This document shows positions 15,287 through 15,708 of a DNA stretch of 15,708 nt, one piece after another. The position numbers and the translations under genes were made by a program. Under the pieces are notes generated by a model, which saw nothing but the letters and a program-made list of their open reading frames with translations, had not been told where the DNA came from and did no database searches. The DNA lies in assembly GCA_031257135.1 (NCBI GenBank), contig JAIRPH010000056.1:1-15708 (forward strand), in the 5' to 3' direction. Numbering within the stretch: position 1 is the first letter of the stretch; every line of letters starts with the position of its first letter. The stretch is from Spirochaetaceae bacterium. Lineage in GTDB: Bacteria > Spirochaetota > Spirochaetia > Treponematales > Breznakiellaceae.

Positions 15287-15517
15287 GCTCTCCGGGACCC
15301 GATTTCGGGACTCAAAGACCCGATTTCGGTTCTCTAAGAATGGACGCCGAGTCTTTGAGCGCGGAAGCCGGCTCTCGGAGACCCGAAATTGACTCTCCGA
15401 GCGCGGAAATCCGCTCTCCGGGACCCGATTTTGACTCTTTGAGCGCGGAAGCCAACGCTCAAAGACTCGGCATTGACTTTCAAAGAGAGAAAATCGGGTC
15501 CTTGAGACCCAACGGTA
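15287..15517. repeat. Array of eleven 21-bp degenerate tandem units
   Basis: The 231 bases divide into eleven consecutive units of exactly 21 bp with no indel. A rough consensus is RCTCTYYGAGACCCGAWTTC plus one base. Two subtypes intermingle: one with GACCCGATTT (units at 15287, 15308, 15371, 15413) and one with GAGCGCGGAA (units at 15350, 15392, 15434). A further weak unit may start at 15266, overlapping the stop of the preceding gene. Because 21 is a multiple of three, open frames with a seven-residue period appear on both strands. I treat these as a by-product and not as genes. The array fills the gap between the hypothetical gene and the restriction gene. Confidence 0.88.
15346..15471. 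repeat. 16-bp perfect inverted repeat inside the 21-bp array
   Basis: GCCGAGTCTTTGAGCG at 15346-15361 is the exact reverse complement of 15456-15471. The second arm also pairs with a nearer copy: TCTTTGAGCG at 15436-15445 and CGCTCAAAGA at 15456-15465 form a 10-bp stem with a 10-base loop. The array therefore contains units in both orientations and can fold. Confidence 0.8.
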
Positions 15518-15537
15518 TATAAAGGAAATAGAAACGT

Positions 15538-15708
15538 ATGAGACTTTGGTCAGTATCAACAACCGTTAGAAATCCAGAACGGATACGCAGTTTCTTAAAA
15601 GTCCTCAAAGAACTTGAGGGCGAAATCTGGAATAAGGAGACGCAGAGACGCTATCAAATTTTGCTGTTACAGAGAAAAGTCTATGGAATAAACGTTCCCG
15701 AATTTGAA
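15538..15708 (+). CDS. AlwI-family type II restriction endonuclease, N-terminal fragment
   Basis: The first 57 codons are present and the gene runs off the window. The start MRLWSVSTTVRNPERIRSFL, followed by KVLKELEGEIWN and YQILLLQRKVYG, is the characteristic N-terminus of AlwI-family endonucleases as I know it. AlwI itself recognises GGATC, but specificity cannot be transferred from this fragment. AAAGGA at 15521-15526 lies 11 bases before the ATG, a rather long spacing. A DNA adenine methyltransferase would be expected nearby; none is in the window, so it should be downstream. Codon use looks more A-rich than in the neighbouring purF and kduI, in line with acquisition by transfer. Confidence 0.8.
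   Translation, partial: MRLWSVSTTVRNPERIRSFLKVLKELEGEIWNKETQRRYQILLLQRKVYGINVPEFE

Noticed and set aside
15287..15517. CRISPR array
   Set aside because: Units are directly adjacent, degenerate and 21 bp long, with no unique spacers of constant length and no cas genes in the window.
15340..15522. Plus-strand 60-codon open frame inside the array
   Set aside because: Same periodicity artefact, with no ribosome binding site and no support outside the repeats.
15158..15562. Minus-strand open frame of 134 codons with seven-residue periodic protein text across the repeat array
   Set aside because: The 21-bp period is a multiple of three, so open periodic frames arise on both strands automatically. 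It overlaps the ends of two better-supported genes.

Overview
The window most likely comes from a spirochaete close to Treponema, possibly a gut species. This is inferred from mid-range GC, a solute-binding-protein signal peptide ending in VFA followed by GGGKE, a YesM/YesN sugar-sensing system linked to ABC sugar permeases, and the protein style. No rRNA or tRNA gene is present to settle the taxonomy. Most genes look chromosomal and metabolic. Accessory material sits at both ends.

Left end (1-1330): a tandem duplication in exact 810-bp register of a two-gene cassette. Each cassette has a small protein of about 95 aa, translationally coupled by an ATGA overlap to a retropepsin-like aspartic protease of 139 aa. 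Copy 1 has the catalytic motif DTGA. Copy 2 has NTGA, so its catalytic Asp is replaced by Asn. Next (1568-4009) is an 813-aa fusion of an N-terminal JAB/MPN metallopeptidase-type domain to a DinG/XPD-like iron-sulfur helicase.

Centre (4113-12180, minus strand): one apparent carbohydrate-uptake operon. In transcription order it reads YesM-type sensor kinase, YesN-type AraC-family response regulator, a lipoprotein solute-binding protein, a second solute-binding protein interrupted by one in-frame TAA, two MalF/MalG-type permeases, and a class I mannose-6-phosphate isomerase. No ATPase gene is present, so a shared ATPase elsewhere is presumed. Diverging from the kinase is kduI (12356-13195), which acts on 5-keto-4-deoxyuronate. 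Together they suggest uptake and use of uronate- and/or mannose-containing oligosaccharides. The 175-bp divergent region holds a good sigma70-type promoter for each direction, and the kinase promoter abuts its start codon.

Right end (13228-15708): purF (minus), then a conserved-looking 161-aa protein of unknown function with its own promoter. Next comes an array of eleven 21-bp units (15287-15517), and then the first 57 codons of an AlwI-family type II restriction endonuclease that runs off the window.

The most notable signals are the duplicated protease cassette with the D-to-N change, the nonsense codon in the binding-protein gene, the 21-bp array beside the restriction gene, and the JAB-DinG fusion.
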